A stretch of 6,847 bases of DNA from Aquificaceae bacterium. Lineage in GTDB: Bacteria > Aquificota > Aquificia > Aquificales > Aquificaceae. The first letter of the stretch is position 1; the number at the start of each line of letters is the position of its first letter. The position numbers and the translations under genes were made by a program. This document shows, piece after piece, positions 5,107 through 6,847 of the stretch. The DNA lies in contig JANWVD010000043.1 in the NCBI GenBank assembly GCA_025057715.1, positions 1 through 6,847 of the forward strand. The letters run 5' to 3'. Under the pieces are notes generated by a model. It searched no databases. It was given only the letters and a program-made list of their open reading frames with translations, and had not been told where the DNA came from.

Positions 5107-6281
5107 ATTGCGCCTCTTTTAGCGAGGCTCTTTTCAAGAACTTCGATAGTATACGCCAATTGCTTGTCTTTTTGGCGCCTTAATTCTACCCTCTTTAGGG
5201 AGTTTACAGCCCAAGTATGGCCCTTTTTACCAAAGAGGTCAGATATCTCTTGGTGAGATAGCCCAAGCAAGTGTCTGCATATGTAAACTGCCACCAGCCT
5301 TGCCTTGCTTACATGCCTTGCGCGCGAAGCGCCAAGGAGCTCCTCTACGCTTAGCCCAAAGAACTTTGCAATTTGCGATAGGGCGTTTCTAAGCCTTTGA
5401 TTTAGCTGAGGGACAGCTCTTATTCCCGTTAGCTTGAGCGTTCTGATAAAGCCCTCAATCTGGATTGCATTAAAGCCCGTGTTATCAAATACATGCTTTA
5501 TGTGGGCTTCGCTTGGCTCTATGCCGGCTTCCACGAGCTTTTTCTCTATTAGCTCTCTCTTTGCCTTTTCGTCTAAGAAAATCTCGAGCAAAAGCCCGCT
5601 TGAGAACCTACTAATTAGTTTCTCTGATATGTCTTTTATCTCCGATGGATGCCTATCTGATGTTAGGATAATTGGTCTTTTTAACCTTATTAAGTTATCA
5701 ATAATCACCAAAAGCTCAATCTGCGTCTTTGACTTACCGCTTAGTAGCTGAACATCGTCCAAAAGTAAGGCCTGGGTCTTTAAAAATGAAGCCCTAAATT
5801 TGTCAAGCTCGGAGTTTTTGATATGTCTTACCATCTCTTCGTAAAGGTCGAGTCCTGAAAGGAGCTTGACGTTGATATTTCTTTGCGTAAGCGAATTTCC
5901 AACTGCGTGCAAAAGGTGAGTTTTTCCGCTTCCTGTTGGACCGTAGATGTAAATTACCTCACCCTGAGGGTTTTGCACAAGTTTGAGGCATGTCTCGTAA
6001 GCAATCTTTGCCCCATTGCCTACTATAAAGTTTTCAAACCTGAACTTGTCTGAAATTTTGCTGTCTTTTTTGTTTACCTCTTCCTGAGATTTTACCGTTA
6101 TGGTTTTGGTGTATGCTTGAAGTCTTTTTGAGACGTATTCAAGCACCCACCTTTTATAGTCGTGTGACGGCGTAATTATAAGCACATTGTTGGCGGTTTC
6201 TTCTATATAAAACTGCCTAAATAACTGAAAAGCTATCCTATCAAGCTGTTCAATATAAATTAAAAACTCTTTCATGACCAT
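5103..6281 (-). CDS. dnaA: Chromosomal replication initiator DnaA (divergent)
   Basis: An AAA+ ATPase that binds the origin and opens it for replication. Domain I is about residues 1-65, the domain II linker is only about 15 residues, and domain III starts at FENFIVG 82-88. AAA+ motifs: Walker A GPTGSGKT 114-121, Walker B LLLDDVQ 172-178, sensor I IILTSDRHP 204-212 and the arginine-finger box LISRFSSGL 222-230 (Arg225). Domain IV covers about 300-385 with FFGLSVEELLG 307-317 and the DnaA signature around 341-362. Two usual residues are changed: the sensor II arginine of NVRELEG is Ile in NAIQIEG 271-277, and the box-contacting GGRDHTTV reads GKKGHTWAV 351-359. A start at the second ATG (6275) fits AGGA at 6285-6288 better (9 nt, against 3 nt for 6281). 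It leads the cluster and is followed by recN rather than the common dnaN. At 392 aa it is shorter than E. coli DnaA (467). I see no TTATNCACA box nearby. Confidence 0.96.
   Translation of the reverse strand: MVMKEFLIYIEQLDRIAFQLFRQFYIEETANNVLIITPSHDYKRWVLEYVSKRLQAYTKTITVKSQEEVNKKDSKISDKFRFENFIVGNGAKIAYETCLKLVQNPQGEVIYIYGPTGSGKTHLLHAVGNSLTQRNINVKLLSGLDLYEEMVRHIKNSELDKFRASFLKTQALLLDDVQLLSGKSKTQIELLVIIDNLIRLKRPIILTSDRHPSEIKDISEKLISRFSSGLLLEIFLDEKAKRELIEKKLVEAGIEPSEAHIKHVFDNTGFNAIQIEGFIRTLKLTGIRAVPQLNQRLRNALSQIAKFFGLSVEELLGASRARHVSKARLVAVYICRHLLGLSHQEISDLFGKKGHTWAVNSLKRVELRRQKDKQLAYTIEVLEKSLAKRGAI
5112..5128 (-). promoter_or_regulatory. recN ribosome binding site within a small hairpin
   Basis: On the - strand GCCTC-GCTAAAA-GAGGC can form a 5-bp stem with a 7-nt loop, in the last codons of dnaA. 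GAGG at 5113-5116, 6 nt before the recN ATG, is the only good Shine-Dalgarno sequence for recN and lies in the 3' arm. A ribosome finishing dnaA would melt the stem and, with the ATGA overlap, couple recN translation to dnaA. The Shine-Dalgarno call is good; the masking is inferred, since the stem is short. Confidence 0.5.
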
Positions 6282-6284
6282 GCT

Positions 6285-6288
6285 TCCT
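6285..6288 (-). promoter_or_regulatory. dnaA Shine-Dalgarno sequence that favours the second ATG
   Basis: AGGA lies 3 nt before the ATG at 6281 and 9 nt before the in-frame ATG at 6275. The normal spacing fits the second ATG, giving a protein starting MKEFLIY, two residues shorter than the longest reading. Confidence 0.45.
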
Positions 6289-6382
6289 GATATAAAAGTA
6301 GAGCTTTTGACGCTCTTTTCTTAAACTGAGTTAGCTGAATAGTATTTTAGCTACCCTTTTGCCTCTCTTAGTGGCATTTTTA

Positions 6383-6412
6383 AGATTTTAATCTCCCAAA
6401 TTTTACCTGCAA
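6383..6412 (-). promoter_or_regulatory. Second candidate dnaA promoter with overlapping short palindrome
   Basis: TTGCAG (3 of 6) and TAAAAT (5 of 6) are 16 nt apart. The -10-like box lies inside the 12-bp inverted repeat AGATT-AA-AATCT (6383-6394), which could be an operator. The rest of the 6282-6463 spacer holds no ORF, RNA gene, DnaA-box match or convincing terminator that I can see. Confidence 0.2.
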
Positions 6413-6429
6413 CCCTAATCCAATCACTT

Positions 6430-6457
6430 TTTATAGTCCCTAACAAGCTTTGGTCTA
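6430..6457 (-). promoter_or_regulatory. Candidate sigma-70-type promoter for the dnaA cluster
   Basis: Reading on the - strand just after the bioA stop, TAGACC (4 of 6 matches to TTGACA) is followed after 16 nt by TATAAA (5 of 6 matches to TATAAT). This is the best-spaced pair I can see in the 182-bp bioA-dnaA spacer. It would give a 5' leader of about 140 nt. The sequence is AT-rich, so chance matches are expected. Confidence 0.3.
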
Positions 6458-6463
6458 AATTTG

Positions 6464-6847
6464 TCAAATACTGAGATTTTCTATTGCCAGCTTTAGGCTG
6501 TTTAATGTCCTCTCTATGTGCGTCTCATTGGCGCAAAGCGGCAACATAATCACCATGGTGTCCCCTAAGGGTCTTAAAAAGACCCCCATATCTCTGCAGG
6601 CACGGGCAACCTTAAACCCTACCCTCATGCCATAGTCAAAGGGCTTGCCGTCCTTATCCCTTAGCTCTATACCTGCCATAAACCCAAGCCTTCTTACATC
6701 CCAAACGTATCTAAGACCGGAGAATCCCTCAAGGAGCTCTTTAAGGAGCTCTATCTTCCTTGGCAGATGCTCTAATGTCCTCTCTATTTCAAAGACCTCA
6801 AGGCTTGCAAGCGCAGAGGCGCATCCAAGATTGTTTCCAGTGTAGGT
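6464..6847 (-). CDS. bioA: Adenosylmethionine-8-amino-7-oxononanoate aminotransferase (BioA), C-terminal part
   Basis: A PLP-dependent class III aminotransferase that converts 7-keto-8-aminopelargonate to 7,8-diaminopelargonate in biotin synthesis, with S-adenosylmethionine (or lysine in some relatives) as amino donor. The frame is open to the window edge; 127 C-terminal residues are visible and the PLP-lysine region lies outside. TYTGNNLGCASALASLEVFE (1-20 of the visible part) matches the BioA TYTGN-L-CA motif near the substrate and phosphate site. VRRLGFMAGIEL 51-62 and VFLRPLGDTMVIMLP 89-103 match the C-terminal domain; Arg92 aligns with E. coli Arg391, which holds the substrate carboxylate. 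It runs in the same direction as dnaA, 182 bp upstream, and is probably a separate transcription unit. Another class III aminotransferase is possible but the LRPLG and TYTGN motifs favour BioA. Confidence 0.88.
   Translation of the reverse strand, partial: TYTGNNLGCASALASLEVFEIERTLEHLPRKIELLKELLEGFSGLRYVWDVRRLGFMAGIELRDKDGKPFDYGMRVGFKVARACRDMGVFLRPLGDTMVIMLPLCANETHIERTLNSLKLAIENLSI

Noticed and set aside
5316..5337. Bulged GC-rich hairpin within the dnaA domain IV codons (CCTTG-CGC, GCGAA loop, GCG-C-CAAGG).
   Set aside because: Interrupted stem within a conserved coding segment; no flanking signal suggests a role.
5434..5751. A 105-codon + strand open frame opposite dnaA.
   Set aside because: Antisense shadow of the DnaA AAA+ domain with no recognisable domain.
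6301..6322. AGAGC-GTCAAAA-GCTCT as a bioA terminator just before dnaA.
   Set aside because: Only a 5-bp stem, no U-run of useful length after it, and very close to the dnaA start.
401..6751. The hexamer GAGCTC occurs 17 times, against roughly one or two expected by composition, which looked like an uptake or architecture signal.
   Set aside because: Fourteen of the 17 are in frame as GAG-CTC (Glu-Leu), or read the same on the - strand where most genes lie. Codon preference at common Glu-Leu pairs explains it.

Overview
The window is a compact stretch of bacterial chromosome made of housekeeping genes. DnaA, RecN, BioA and a bacterial-type MetK place it in Bacteria. Several traits suggest a streamlined lineage, possibly thermophilic or deep-branching: an archaeal/thermophile-type 8-oxoguanine glycosylase (Ogg2 family), heavy use of AGG/AGA arginine codons, short gene forms (RecN 495 aa, PabB 338 aa, DnaA 392 aa), almost no intergenic DNA, and a tRNA gene without an encoded CCA. 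I cannot name the taxon from sequence alone; the lineage is an inference.

Layout, left to right. The + strand carries the 3' part of metK (S-adenosylmethionine synthetase, start outside the window). Everything else is on the - strand. Read in the direction of transcription from the right edge: the 3' end of bioA (biotin synthesis, start outside the window); a 182-bp spacer; then a tight cluster dnaA - recN - ogg - tRNA-Arg(CCU) - pabB - hisZ. dnaA and recN overlap by 4 nt. recN and ogg overlap by up to 89 nt. The tRNA lies 7 nt after the ogg stop and 11 nt before the pabB start. pabB and hisZ are 2 nt apart. The hisZ 3' end runs 24 bp into the convergent 3' end of metK.

The first half of the cluster joins replication initiation (DnaA) to DNA repair (RecN for double-strand breaks, Ogg2 for oxidised guanine). 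The second half is biosynthetic: PabB for p-aminobenzoate/folate and HisZ for the first step of histidine synthesis. The spacing suggests one transcript from the bioA-dnaA spacer, with the tRNA released by processing from its middle.

I see no mobile element, CRISPR array, phage gene or obviously new multi-gene system. The points worth a second look are unusual residues at normally conserved sites in DnaA and MetK, the embedded tRNA with its very short pabB leader, a recN ribosome binding site inside a small hairpin in the dnaA tail, and a bacterial Ogg2 that keeps the family's C-terminal lysine. Comparisons with E. coli and other family members are from memory, without alignment software.
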